Assembly (NCBI GenBank): GCA_018401495.1
Contig: JAGYJX010000008.1
Coordinates: forward strand, 124,001-188,000
Source of the DNA: Rhodospirillaceae bacterium
GTDB taxonomy: Bacteria; Pseudomonadota; Alphaproteobacteria; Thalassobaculales; Thalassobaculaceae
DNA length: 64,000 nucleotides
Reading direction: 5' to 3'
The notes under the pieces are model-generated. The model was not told where the DNA came from. It did not search any database and saw only the letters and a program-made list of their open reading frames with translations. Positions 19,146 to 29,449 of this stretch are shown piece after piece. The position numbers and the translations under genes were made by a program. Numbering within the stretch: position 1 is the stretch's first letter; every line of letters begins with the position of its first letter.

Positions 19146-22100
19146 TGAGCACAAGCTTGCGGATCTGGCGCCAAAGCCGGACGCACGACCCTTTGGCCGG
19201 CACTGCCGGCGCCGGGTCCGCCCTGGTCGCCATCGACGCCCGGGTGCCGGCGGCGGACGCGATCGTCGCGGCGCTGACCGTGCCGGCCCGCATCGTGCGG
19301 ATCGATCCGGACCGCGACGGGCTGGCGCAGCTCGTCGCGGCGGCCCGGGCGGCGCCGGGCCGGCCGACTCGTGGTGGTCTGCCACGGCGAGCCGGGGCGC
19401 TCGGCCTCGGCGACCGGCGCGGTGACCGCAGCCGACCCTGGCCGGACGACCGGACGAGCTGGCCGAGCTGGGGCGGGCGCTCGCCGGCGCGCCGATCGAG
19501 CTGTACGCCTGCTCGGTGGCCGAGGGGCGGCCGGCGGGCCTTCGTGGCGGCGCTGCGAGGACGTCACCGGCTGCCCGGTGGCGGCCGCCAGCCGGCCGGT
19601 CGGCGGCACCGCGCTCGGCGGGTCGCTGGAGGCTCGACGCCGGCCGACCGGCCGCTCGGCCGGCGCTCGACGCCGCCGGCGCTGGCGGGTCTGGCGATCC
19701 TGCTTGTCACCAACGTCTCGTGGACCGCCGGTACCGCCGACTGGAACACGGCCGGCAACTGGAGCCCTGCGGGCGTGCCCGCGACGAACGACGATTTTGT
19801 CATCATCAACAACGGCGGCACGGCGCAGTTGACCGGCGCGGCGCCCTTGATCGCCTCGTTCAGGCTCGGGACCACCAATGGCGGATCCGGGACGCTGGAG
19901 GTCACCGGCGGCGGCACCCTGACGACCAGCATCTACATCTCCACGATCGGCCTGGTCGCCGGCAGCACGGGAACCATGCTGGTCGACGGCGCGGGCTCGG
20001 CGGTGACCCTTCCCGGCGGCAGCTCACACCTCCACGTCGGAAGCCAGGGAACCGCGACTCTCACCCTCTCGAACGGTGGCGCGGTCAGCGTCGCCGCGAG
20101 CTTCAGACTCGCCTAGCCTGAGGCGGCTCCGGCACGCTCAACATCGGCGACGGCGGCGCCGCGGGCGTTCTGAACACCGCTTCGGTCATTGGCGGCGGCG
20201 GCGCCGCCATCCTCAATTTCCAACCACACCGACGCCGGCTACGTCTTCAGCAGCGACGGCGCCGGAAGCGGCACGGCCGTCACCATAACCGGCACGACGG
20301 CGGTGAGCCAGATCGGCACCGGCACCACCATCCTGACCGGCACCAACACCTACTCCGGCGGCACCACGATCAGCGCCGGGACGTTGCAGGTCGGAAGCGC
20401 CAGCAATGTGCTTCCGGACGGCGGCGCCGTCTCCGTGGCGGCGGGCGCCACCCTGAAGCTGGACGACAACAGCGAGACCATGGGCGCGCTGTCGGGGGCA
20501 GGCTCGGTCGATCTCGGGTCCGCCACCCTGACGGTCTCGAGCGCCACGAGCACGACGTTCTCCGGCGTGGTCTCCGGCACCGGCAGCCTGGCCAAGTCCG
20601 GAACCGGCACGCTGACGCTCTCCGGCGCCAACAGCTACGGCGGCACCACCACCGTGACCGGCGGCACCCTGTCGGTGGCGTCCGACGGCAACCTCGGTGC
20701 CGGCGGCATCATCCTGAACGGCGGCGGCGCTGCAGATCACCGGCGCCACCACCATCGACAACGCGCATCACGCTCTCCAGCGACGCCTCCGTCACCGCGA
20801 CCGCCGACGCCACCCTCTCCGGCATCGTCTCCGGCGCCAACGGCCTGACCAAGGCCGGCACCGGCACGCTGACGCTCTCCGGCACCAACAGCTACGGCGG
20901 CACCACCACCGTCACCGGCGGCACCCTGTCGGTGGCGACCGACGGCAATCTCAGGGCCGGCGGGCTGATCCTGAACGGCGGCGGGCTGACGGATCACCGG
21001 CGCCACCACCGTCGACAACGCGATCACGCTGTCGAGCGACGCCACCATCACCGCGACCGCCGACGCCACCCTCTCGGGCCCCATCACCGGCACCGGCGGC
21101 CTGACCAAGGCCGGCGCCGGCACCGTGACCCTGTCCGGCACCAACACCGTCACCGGCACCACCACCACCACAGTCTCGGCCGGTACCCTCCGGCTGTCCG
21201 GCGGCAACGCGATCGCCGACAGCGCGACCGTCAACGTCGCCGCCGGCGCCACCCTCGACCTGAACGGCACCAGCGAGACCATCGGCGCGCTCTCGGGCTC
21301 CGGCACCGTCGCCATCGGCGCCGGGTCGATCACCCTGACCAACGCCGCCGCCAGCAGCTTCTCCGGCTCCATCACCGGCACCGGCACGTTCACCGTCGCC
21401 TCGGGGGTCACCCTCGGCGGCACCGGCACCTACACCACGCCGGTCGACGGTGCTGAGCGGCGCCACCATCGCCCCCGGCGACAGCCCCGGCACGATCGCC
21501 ACCGGCAACCTGACGCTGGCCGGCGGCTCGACCGCCACCATGGAGATCGACGGCACTGCCGCCGGCACCCAGTACGACCAGATCGCCGTCACCGGCACCG
21601 TCACCATCAACGGCGCCACCCTGACCACCGTCTTCGGCTACGCCTCGACCGTCGGCCAGAGCTGGGTGCTGATCAGCAACGACGGCGCCGACGCCGTCAC
21701 CGGCACCTTCGCCGGCCTCGCCGAGGGGGCGACCTTCTCCTCCGGCGGCCGGGCCTACCGGATCCAGCTACGCCGGCGGCGACGGCAACGACGTCAGCCT
21801 CACCGACATCGCCTTCCCGTCGCTCCGGCGACGGCGACGGAGGCGGGGTGGCGGCGGATCCGGCTCGAGCCTCATGCTCCGGCGGCGCCGGCAACGACAC
21901 CCTGGTCGGCAGCGCCGGCAACGACACCATCTCGGCCTTCGCCGGCGGGGACCTCGTGCGGGGCGCCGCCGGCGCCGACGTCGTCTACGGCAACCAGGGC
22001 GCCGACACGCTGTCCGGCGGCATCGGCGTCGACACCCTCTACGGCAGCCAGGACGGCGACATCGCCTACGGCAACCAGGGCGACGACATCGCCTACGGCA

Positions 22101-22551
22101 ACCTCGCCGCCGACACGCTGTACGGCGGCCAGGCCAACGACATCGCCTATGGCGGCCAGGGCGACGACGTCGTCTACGGCAACCTCGGCGACGACCGGCT
22201 GTTCGGCAATCTCGGCGGCGACACCCTGTTCGGCGGCCAGGGCAACGACACGCTGTCGGGCGGCGCCGGAAACGACCTGCTGGTCGGCGGCATCGGGGCC
22301 GACCGCTGCAGCCTTCGGCTCCGGCGACGGCGTCGACACGGTCGCTGGGCTTCTCGGCCGCCGAGGGCGACCGGATCGCGGTCGCGGCCGGCGTCAACGG
22401 CACCGGCGTCGCCAGCGCCGCCGACCTGCTGGCCCGGCTGACCGCCGACGCCAACGGCGACGCCGTCCTCGACCTCGGCGGCGGCAACACCGTCACCCTC
22501 ATGGGCGTCCCGCCCGCCGGCGCGAGCGCCGACTGGTTCATGGTGATCTGA
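19145..22551 (+). CDS. Secreted DUF4347-PATR-RTX protein, paralogue 2 (many frameshifts)
   Basis: Starts with ATG overlapping the stop of paralogue 1 (TGATG). N-terminus [15 protein letters not shown] leads into DUF4347 ([39 protein letters not shown]). The linker [18 protein letters not shown]5SS/PEP-CTERM-type repeats ([30 protein letters not shown]), and four PATR units follow (about 20345, 20631, 20885 and 21145), two of a different type, [20 protein letters not shown]. About 16 RTX nonapeptides start at 21880, ending in the same WFMVI tail. The DUF4347 part is broken at several places between 19368 and 19690, and again near 20112, 20215, 20731, 20990, 21450 and 21765. It is the most damaged copy; some breaks could be real. 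Confidence 0.72.
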
Positions 22552-25500
22552 TGAGCACAAGCCTGCGGATCCGTCGCGACAGCCGGATACACGACGCCCG
22601 GCCCGGCATTGCCGGCGCCAGGCCCGCCCTGGTCGCCATCGACGCCCGGGTGCCGGCGGCGGACGCGATCCTCGCGGCGCTGACCGTGCCGGCCCGCATC
22701 GTGCAGATCGATCCGGACCGCGACGGCCTGGAGCCAGCTCGTGACGGCGGCCGCAGGCGGCGCCCGGCCGGCCGACTGGTGGTGATCTGCCACGGCGAGC
22801 CGGGTGCGCTCGGCGCTCGGCGACCGGCCGGTGACCGCGGCGACCGTGGCCGGACGGCGGGACGACCTGGCGGCGCTGGGCGTGGCGCTCGCCGGCGCGC
22901 CGATCGAGCTGTACGCCTGCTCGGTCGCCGAGGGGCGGCCGGACGGGCCTTCGTGGCGGCGCTGCAGCGCGCGACCGGATGCCCGGTGGCCGCCGCCAGC
23001 CGGCCGGTCGGCGGCACCGCGCTCGGCGGATCCTGGACCTCGACTCGACCGCCGGCCGCACCGGCCGCCTCCGCCGGCGCCTCGACGCCGGGCGCGCTCG
23101 CCGACCTGCCGGTGCTGCTCGCGAACGGTGACCTGGAACAACGCCGGCACCGGCGACTGGAACACCGGCGGCAACTGGGTCGGCGGTGTGGTGCCGTCCG
23201 GCGCTCCCAACACTGGCGTTATCGACAACGGCGGCACCGCGCAGCTCACGAGCGCGGCCCCCACCGTCGGCGGTGTAACCGTCGGGTCGAGCAACGGCGG
23301 TTCGGGGACGCTGCAGATCCTCAGCGGCGGCAGCCTGACCACCAACAACACCACCGCCGCTATCGGCAACTTCGCCGGCAGCACGGGAACCATGCTGGTC
23401 GACGGCACTGGCACCTTCAACTCCGGCAGTTCTGGAATCACCGTCGGCAACGCGGGGACGGGGACGCTTACGGTCTCGGGTGGCGGAACGGTCACCACGA
23501 CCAACTCCGTTGGCGTGAGACTGGGGTTCGGCGGCGCGTCGAACAGCACGCTCAACATCGGCAGCGGCGGTGCCGCCGGAATCGTCAACGCGCCCGCAAT
23601 CACCGGATCGGGCGGCACCAACGCCGTCAACTTCAACCACACCTCGGCAGGCCACGTCCTCAGCAGCGACGGCACCGGCACCGGCACGGCGGTGCCTATC
23701 ACCGGCTCGACGGCGGTCAACCAGACCGGTACCGGCACCACCATCCTGATCGCCACCAACACCTACACCGGCGGCACCACGGTCACCGCCGGCACCCTGC
23801 AGGTGGGCAACGGCGGCACGGCGGGCTCGATCACCGGCAACGTCACCAACAACGCCACGCTGGCCTTCAACCGCTCCGACGCGCTGGGCTTCTCCGGCGT
23901 GATTTCCGGCACTGGCGCCCTTACCAAGTCCGGGGCGGGAACCCTGACCCTGTCTGGTGTGAACACCTACACCGGCGGCACCACGGTGTCAGCCGGGACC
24001 CTGCAAGTGTCGGGCGGCAGCGCGCTGGCCGATGGCGGCAGCGTCTCGGTCTCCGCCGGCGCGACCCTGGACCTCAACGGCACCACGGAGACGATCGGAA
24101 CGCTCTCCGGTGCGGGCACCGTGGCGATCGGGTCGGGGGCCCTCACGGTCGCCCAGGGCGCCGACGCCACCTTCTCCGGGGTGATCTCCGGCACCGGCGG
24201 GCTGACCAAGACCGGAACGGGCGTGCTGACCCTGTCCGGCACCAACACTCATACCGGCACCACCACGATCAGCGCGGGCACCGTCCGGCTCGCCGGCGGC
24301 AACGCCATCGCCGACGGTGCGACGGTGAACATCGGCGCTGGCGCGACGCTCGACCTGAACGGCACGACCGAGACCATCGGTTCCCTGACCGGGTCCGGCA
24401 CCGTGACCATCGGCGCCGGCACCCTCACCCTGTCCAACGCGGCGGCCAGCAGCTTCACCGGCACCCTGTCCGGCACCGGCACCTTCAGCGTCGCCTCGGG
24501 CGTCACCCTCGGCGGCACGGGCACCTACACCACGCCGGTCGAGGTGCTGAGCGGCGCCACCATCGCCCCCGGCAACAGCCCCGGCACCATCGCCACCGGC
24601 AACCTGACGCTCGCCTCCGGCTCCACCGCCTCCATGGAGATCGACGGCACAACCGCCGGCACCGGCTACGACCAGATCTCGGTCACCGGCAGCGTCACCA
24701 TCAGCAATGCCACCCTCACCACCACCTTCGGCTACACCTCCAGCACCGGACACAGCTTCGTGCTGATCGCCAATGACGGGGCCGACGCGGTCACCGGCAC
24801 CTTCAGCGGGCTCGTCGAGGCGGCCACCTTCACCAGCGGCGGTCGCCAGTACCGGATCAGCTATGCCGGCAACGACGGCAACGACGTGACGCTCACCGAC
24901 ATCGGGGCGGTGCCGAGCGGCGACGACGGGGGCGGGGGCGGAGCCGGAGCCGGCGGTTCGGGCGCCACCCTCCTCTCCGGCGGCGCCGGCAACGACACCC
25001 TGGTCGGCGGCGCCGGCGACGACACCATCTCGGCCTTCGCCGGCGACGACGTCGTGCGGGGCGCCGCCGGCGCCGACCTGGTCTACGGCAACCAGGGCGC
25101 CGACACGCTGTCCGGCGGCATCGGCGTCGACACCCTCTACGGCGGCCAGGGCGACGACGTCCTCTACGGCAACCTCGCCGCCGACACGCTGTACGGCGGC
25201 CAGGCCAACGACATCGCCTATGGCGGCCAGGGCGACGACGTCGTCTACGGCAACCTCGGCGACGACCGGCTGTTCGGCAATCTCGGCGGCGACACCCTGT
25301 TCGGCGGCCAGGGCAACGACACGCTGTCGGGCGGCGCCGGAAACGACCTGCTGGTCGGCGGCATCGGGGCCGACCGCTACGCCGTCGGCTCCGGCGACGG
25401 CGTCGACACGGTGCTGGGCTTCTCGGCCGCCGAGGGCGACCGGATCGCGGTCGCGGCCGGCGTCAACGGCACCGGCGTCGCCAGCGCCGCCGACCTGCTG

Positions 25501-25620
25501 GCCCGGCTGACCGCCGACGCCAACGGCGACGCCGTCCTCGACCTCGGCGGCGGCAACACCGTCACCCTCATGGGCGTCCCGCCCGCCGGCGCGAGCGCCG
25601 ACTGGTTCATGGTGGTCTGA
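22551..25620 (+). CDS. Secreted DUF4347-PATR-RTX protein, paralogue 3 (frameshifts in DUF4347 part)
   Basis: ATG overlaps the stop of paralogue 2 (TGATG). Begins [15 protein letters not shown], then DUF4347 with [28 protein letters not shown] and [11 protein letters not shown], broken at several points between 22733 and 23127. From about 23130 to the stop it is a single open frame: linker [17 protein letters not shown]5SS/PEP-CTERM-type repeats ([23 protein letters not shown]), three PATR units near 23758, 23961 and 24243, a smooth beta region, a glycine hinge ([15 protein letters not shown]), about 15 RTX nonapeptides from 24980 and the tail [19 protein letters not shown]. The long open stretch shows the array is under coding constraint. 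Confidence 0.82.
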
Positions 25621-25663
25621 CCACGACCCTACGAAGCGCAACGCGTTCCCCGGTCGCTGCGGA

Positions 25664-26161
25664 TCAGTCGTTCTCGGGCCGGTAATGCCGCCGGCGCAGG
25701 GCCTCGCGCCAGCTCCGGTTGTCGAGGTAGTCCTCGACGATCACGAAGCGCCGGACCGGGTCCTCCGGCACGCCGAGCGGGAAGCAAGCGCCTTCGTAGC
25801 GCAGCGTCTGGTCTTCGATTCGCTGATCGCCCTTCAGGAACAGCGGCCCCGGGGCGCCCAGCGCCCTGCGGTACAGCGCCGCCAGGTCAGCCTCCTGCGG
25901 CAGCCCGAGCGTGTCCAAATAGGCCATGTGGACCTCGCGGCCGATCGACTCGCAGAGCCTGCCGCCGACCACCCGGTAGAACACCCGGAACGGATCCGTC
26001 TCGACGTCGACCATGCCGAGATGACCCAGGATGGCGGCGGGCAGATTCTCCGGTCGGAAGGAGTCGCGGGCCGGCCACCCGCCGTGGTCCGGGGACGCGT
26101 ACCAGTCGTTCACCGCCAGAACGGCGGGTGAGGTCATGCTCGTGGGTGGGCCAAACCGCAT
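25664..26161 (-). CDS. PAS-domain protein
   Basis: Intact protein of 165 residues that consists of one PAS-like fold of the kind often annotated PAS_5 in alphaproteobacteria. Features: NDWYASPDHGGWPARDSF, LPAAILGHLGMVDVE, FRVFYRVVGGRLCESIGREV, a TLRYEGACFPLGV strand and RRFVIVEDYLDNR. There is no output domain, so it probably works by binding a ligand or partner. ATG at 26161 chosen because the open frame upstream is only the shadow of dctM. It lies downstream of the TRAP genes and converges with the adhesin array. Confidence 0.75.
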   Translation of the reverse strand: MRFGPPTSMTSPAVLAVNDWYASPDHGGWPARDSFRPENLPAAILGHLGMVDVETDPFRVFYRVVGGRLCESIGREVHMAYLDTLGLPQEADLAALYRRALGAPGPLFLKGDQRIEDQTLRYEGACFPLGVPEDPVRRFVIVEDYLDNRSWREALRRRHYRPEND

Positions 26162-26280
26162 GTAACCGCCTTGCCGCCCCGGGTCGCTGCGACGCCCGGC
26201 GCGCGGGCAGGCGCGGGAGCGGCGCCCGAAGATAGCGCGATGCGTCCGCCGGATCACCCTTCGGTGGCACGGCGCCGGCG

Positions 26281-27585
26281 TCACCCGATGAATTTCGGCA
26301 TCACCCAGCGCGGCAGCGCCAGGATCGCCTCGGGGAAAAGGATGATGAACAACAGAACCCCGAGCATCGGCAGCAGGATGATGCAGACGTCCTTGAGCGC
26401 GTGAACCAGCTTGATCTGCCCGACCGACGCCGCGATCAGCAGGCACAAACCGTAGGGCGGCGTGACCAGCCCGAAGGCGAGCGACACCACGCCGATGATC
26501 GCGAAGTGGATCGGGTGGATGCCGGCAGCCTCGGCGACCGGCAGCAGGACCGTGCCGAGGATGATGATCGCCGGGATGGCGTCGATGAACATGCCGACGA
26601 TCAGGAACGCCAGCGCGATCAGCAGCCCGGTCTCGATCGGCCCGGTTCCCCAGGTCGCCATGACCGCGACCAGCGATTTCGGGATCTGGAAGAACGCGAG
26701 GATCCAGCCGAAGGCCGAGGCGGTGCCGATGCAGAACAGGGCGATCGCCGCGAACCGGGCGCTGTCGTAGAGCACGATCGGCAGGGTGCGGAGGGTCACC
26801 GTCCGATACACGAACAGCCCGAGCGTCAGGGCGTACAGAACCGCCACCACCGACGCCTCGGTCGGGGTGAAGAACCCGCCGACGATGCCGCCGACGATGA
26901 TCAGCGGCGTCATCATGGGCAGCGCCGCGCTGGCGATCGCCCGTCCGACTTCCGGTGCGGTGGAGCGGGCATAGACCGGATAGCCGCGCCGGACCGCGTA
27001 GATGTAGACCAGCGTCATCAGCGACAACCCGATCATCAGCCCGGGCAGCACGCCGGCCAGGAACAGCCCGCCGATCGAGACGGACATCAGGCCGCCCCAC
27101 ACCACCATCAGGATGCTGGGCGGGATGATCACGCCCATCACCGAGGAGCAGGCGGTGATCGCCACCGAGAAGCTGGAATCGTAGCCCTGCTTCTTCATCT
27201 GCGGGATCAGCAGCGAGCCGATGCCGGCGGCGTCGGCGGTCGAGGAGCCGGAGATGCCGGCGAACAGCATCGACACCATGACGTTGATGTGGCCGAGCCC
27301 GCCCGGCAGGTGCCCGACCAACGCCTTCGACAACTCGACGAGGCGCTGGGTGATGCCGGCGGAGTTCATCAGGTTGGCGGCCAGCAGGAAGAACGGCACC
27401 GCCAGCAGGATGAACGAGTTGTAGGAGACGAACATCTGGTCGAACAGCAGCGTCGGCGACAGCCGGTCCGATATAAAGAAGACCGGAACGCAGGCCAGCC
27501 CGAGGGCGAACGCCACCGGCACCCGCAGGATCACCAGCAGGGCGAAGCTCCCGAACAGGATCGCGGCAACCTCACCCGGCGACAT
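26281..27585 (-). CDS. dctM: TRAP transporter large permease subunit (DctM)
   Basis: Intact 434-residue inner-membrane protein with about 12 hydrophobic segments. DctM landmarks: FALGLACVPVFF, PFFLLAANLMNSAGIT, LSKALVGHLPGGLGHINV, SMLFAGISGSSTADAAGIG, PPSILMVVWG, GGFFTPTEASVVAVLYAL and TPPYGLCLL. TRAP systems import carboxylates and related acids with a sodium gradient; DctM is the ion-coupled translocation subunit. Its start overlaps the end of dctQ by 14 bp. Confidence 0.96.
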   Translation of the reverse strand: MSPGEVAAILFGSFALLVILRVPVAFALGLACVPVFFISDRLSPTLLFDQMFVSYNSFILLAVPFFLLAANLMNSAGITQRLVELSKALVGHLPGGLGHINVMVSMLFAGISGSSTADAAGIGSLLIPQMKKQGYDSSFSVAITACSSVMGVIIPPSILMVVWGGLMSVSIGGLFLAGVLPGLMIGLSLMTLVYIYAVRRGYPVYARSTAPEVGRAIASAALPMMTPLIIVGGIVGGFFTPTEASVVAVLYALTLGLFVYRTVTLRTLPIVLYDSARFAAIALFCIGTASAFGWILAFFQIPKSLVAVMATWGTGPIETGLLIALAFLIVGMFIDAIPAIIILGTVLLPVAEAAGIHPIHFAIIGVVSLAFGLVTPPYGLCLLIAASVGQIKLVHALKDVCIILLPMLGVLLFIILFPEAILALPRWVMPKFIG

Positions 27586-28090
27586 CGGGGCCCCTCGGCA
27601 TCTCGATCCCTCGTATCTTGGCGATGTCGACCGCCAGTTTCTCGATCAGGAACAGCATCCAGACCACCCCTGCCATCGGCCAGGCGGCGTAGATCATGAT
27701 CATCGGCAGCGCGGAGATCTCCGAGGTCTGCATCAGCCCCTCGTCGGCGAACTGCTTGCCGTACCAGATGAAGCAGAACGCCAGGACCGCCATGATCAGG
27801 TGCACCACCAGCTTGGCCCAGCCCTCGCCGGCGGCGGTCTTGGGGTGCGGCAGTACGTCGACGTCGAAGTGGGTGTCGTCGCGCACCGCGATCATGGCGC
27901 CCAGCATGATGATCCAGATGAAGCAGAACCGGGCGATCTCCTCGGTCCAGATGTAGCGCGGGATGAAATCGACGTAGCGGGCCAGGATCTGCATGGTCAC
28001 CGGCACGATCAGCAGCGCGATCAGGGCGGTGATGGCGACGCGCAGGAGGCGGTCGATCGGGTCGAGGATCCGGGTCAGGAGCGGAGTCAT
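27572..28090 (-). CDS. dctQ: TRAP transporter small permease subunit (DctQ)
   Basis: Intact 172-residue protein with four membrane segments: LRVAITALIALLIVPVTMQI, RFCFIWIIMLGAMIAVRD, LIMAVLAFCFIWYG and a final AAWPMAGVVWMLFLIEKL. The motif YIWTEEIARFCFIW is typical of DctQ proteins. It is somewhat long at the C-terminus, ending in a short cytoplasmic tail. DctQ pairs with DctM in the membrane and docks the binding protein. Confidence 0.94.
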   Translation of the reverse strand: MTPLLTRILDPIDRLLRVAITALIALLIVPVTMQILARYVDFIPRYIWTEEIARFCFIWIIMLGAMIAVRDDTHFDVDVLPHPKTAAGEGWAKLVVHLIMAVLAFCFIWYGKQFADEGLMQTSEISALPMIMIYAAWPMAGVVWMLFLIEKLAVDIAKIRGIEMPRGPDVAG

Positions 28091-28157
28091 CGGGCTGGGC
28101 CGTCCGGTTGCGGTCAGGGCGGGCGGGAGCCGTTATCCACGGCGGCTGACGTGCCGC

Positions 28158-28191
28158 CCGGACGACCGCGCCGAGGCGCGGCCGTCCGGGA
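28158..28191. promoter_or_regulatory. Intercistronic hairpin between dctP and dctQ
   Basis: CCCGGACG-N2-CGCGCC and GGCGCG-N2-CGTCCGGG form a 34-base near-perfect inverted repeat in the 133-bp gap. It resembles the arms of the dispersed CCGGAC palindromes of this genome. In binding-protein operons such hairpins protect the upstream mRNA and limit read-through, which would give more DctP than DctQM; that role is inferred. Confidence 0.6.
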
Positions 28192-28223
28192 CGACGACAG
28201 GGATGGAAGGAGTGCGGCCGGGG

Positions 28224-29219
28224 TTACTTGATGCTGTTGATCTTCTCCAGCACCGCGGTCGCGCCGAGTTCCTCGGCGTAGGACTTCTTCACCGGCTCCG
28301 ACAGTTCCAGCAGCTTGGCGCGGTCGGCGAACTTGTGGGTCTTGAGCAGGCCGTCGCTCTCCATCTTGGCGAGCTTGGCCGAGTCCTCGCCGGACTCGAT
28401 GTCGCGGCCGTGCTTGCCGCCTTCCTTGCCGCCCTTCATGATGCATTCCTGCAAATCGGCGGGCAGCTTGCGGAAGGTCTTGCCGCTGAACCCGATCGGC
28501 CGGACGGTGATGGCGTGCTGGGTCAGCGAGATGTCCGGACCGACCTCGTAGAACTTCATCTGCTCGATGCCGGCCGCCTCGTTCTCGGCGGCGGCGATCA
28601 CGCCGGTCTGGATGGCGTTGTAGACCTCGGAATAGGCGATGACGGTCGGGGCCGCGGTGATCGCCTGGAAGATCTGGGTCTGGATCGGCGCGCCCATCAC
28701 GCGGATCGGCAGGCCCTTCAGGTCCTCCATGTTCTCGACCGGCTTGTTCACGATCAGGTTGCGGGTGCCGCCGCCGGCGTAGCCGATCAGGATGACGTCG
28801 GCCTTCTTCTTGACGTCTTCGGCGATCGGATCGAGGCCGCCCTGGTCGAGCACCTTGTTCCAGTGCTCCAGGTCGCGGAACAGGAACGGCATGTCCATCA
28901 GCGGCGCCATCTTCGAGTAGGTCGACATGTGCGACGGCGAGACGATCGCGTAGTCGACCGAGACGCCCTTGCTCATGAAGTTGAAGTAGTCCTTCTCGAG
29001 GCCGAGTTCGCTGTTGCGGTGCAGCACGAACTTGATCGGCTTCTTGTAGCAGGCCGCGGTGACTTCCTCGAACTTCAGCAGCGCCTTGTTGAAGGCGTGG
29101 TTGTCGTTGAACTGCACGGCGCCGTGCAGCTCGATCTCCTGGGCGCCGGCGGCGCCGGCCGAGACGCTCAGCAGGCCGGCGACGGCGAGGGCCCCGGCAA
29201 GGCGGATCGGGTGGGTCAT
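28224..29219 (-). CDS. dctP: TRAP transporter substrate-binding protein (DctP)
   Basis: Intact 331-residue periplasmic protein. A Sec signal peptide (MTHPIRLAGALAVAGLL, cleavage near SAGAAGAQ) is followed by a DctP fold: HRNSELGLEKDYFNFM, PFLFRDLEHWNKV, GLPIRVMGAPIQTQIF, where the arginine usually pairs with the ligand carboxylate, and YSEVYNAIQTGVIAAAENE. The ligand is probably an organic acid, but it cannot be named. First gene of dctPQM. Divergent from the ParD-MNT gene, with about 230 bp between. Confidence 0.95.
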   Translation of the reverse strand: MTHPIRLAGALAVAGLLSVSAGAAGAQEIELHGAVQFNDNHAFNKALLKFEEVTAACYKKPIKFVLHRNSELGLEKDYFNFMSKGVSVDYAIVSPSHMSTYSKMAPLMDMPFLFRDLEHWNKVLDQGGLDPIAEDVKKKADVILIGYAGGGTRNLIVNKPVENMEDLKGLPIRVMGAPIQTQIFQAITAAPTVIAYSEVYNAIQTGVIAAAENEAAGIEQMKFYEVGPDISLTQHAITVRPIGFSGKTFRKLPADLQECIMKGGKEGGKHGRDIESGEDSAKLAKMESDGLLKTHKFADRAKLLELSEPVKKSYAEELGATAVLEKINSIK

Positions 29220-29449
29220 GTCTCACTCCCTTGTGGCACGCTTGGTCGTCCGCCAATCTCCGATCGGGCCGGCGGTTTACAGGCCGGATGCGTTCCGGCC
29301 GGGCCAGCGTAGGCCGTTACAATGTCAGCTGGCAATATGATGACTTGGGGAAACGGGGCGGCCGGTCGCGCCGCGGCGAAGGCGAATAGCAAGGTTTGAC
29401 ATACGCGTTCGGCGATCTCAGATTCGGACTGAATCGAGGAAACGCCGTC

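Noticed and set aside
17078-19609. Large minus-strand open frames across the adhesin genes
   Set aside because: Repeat-derived mirror frames rich in Val, Gly and Ala; the plus-strand frames show real PATR and RTX motifs.
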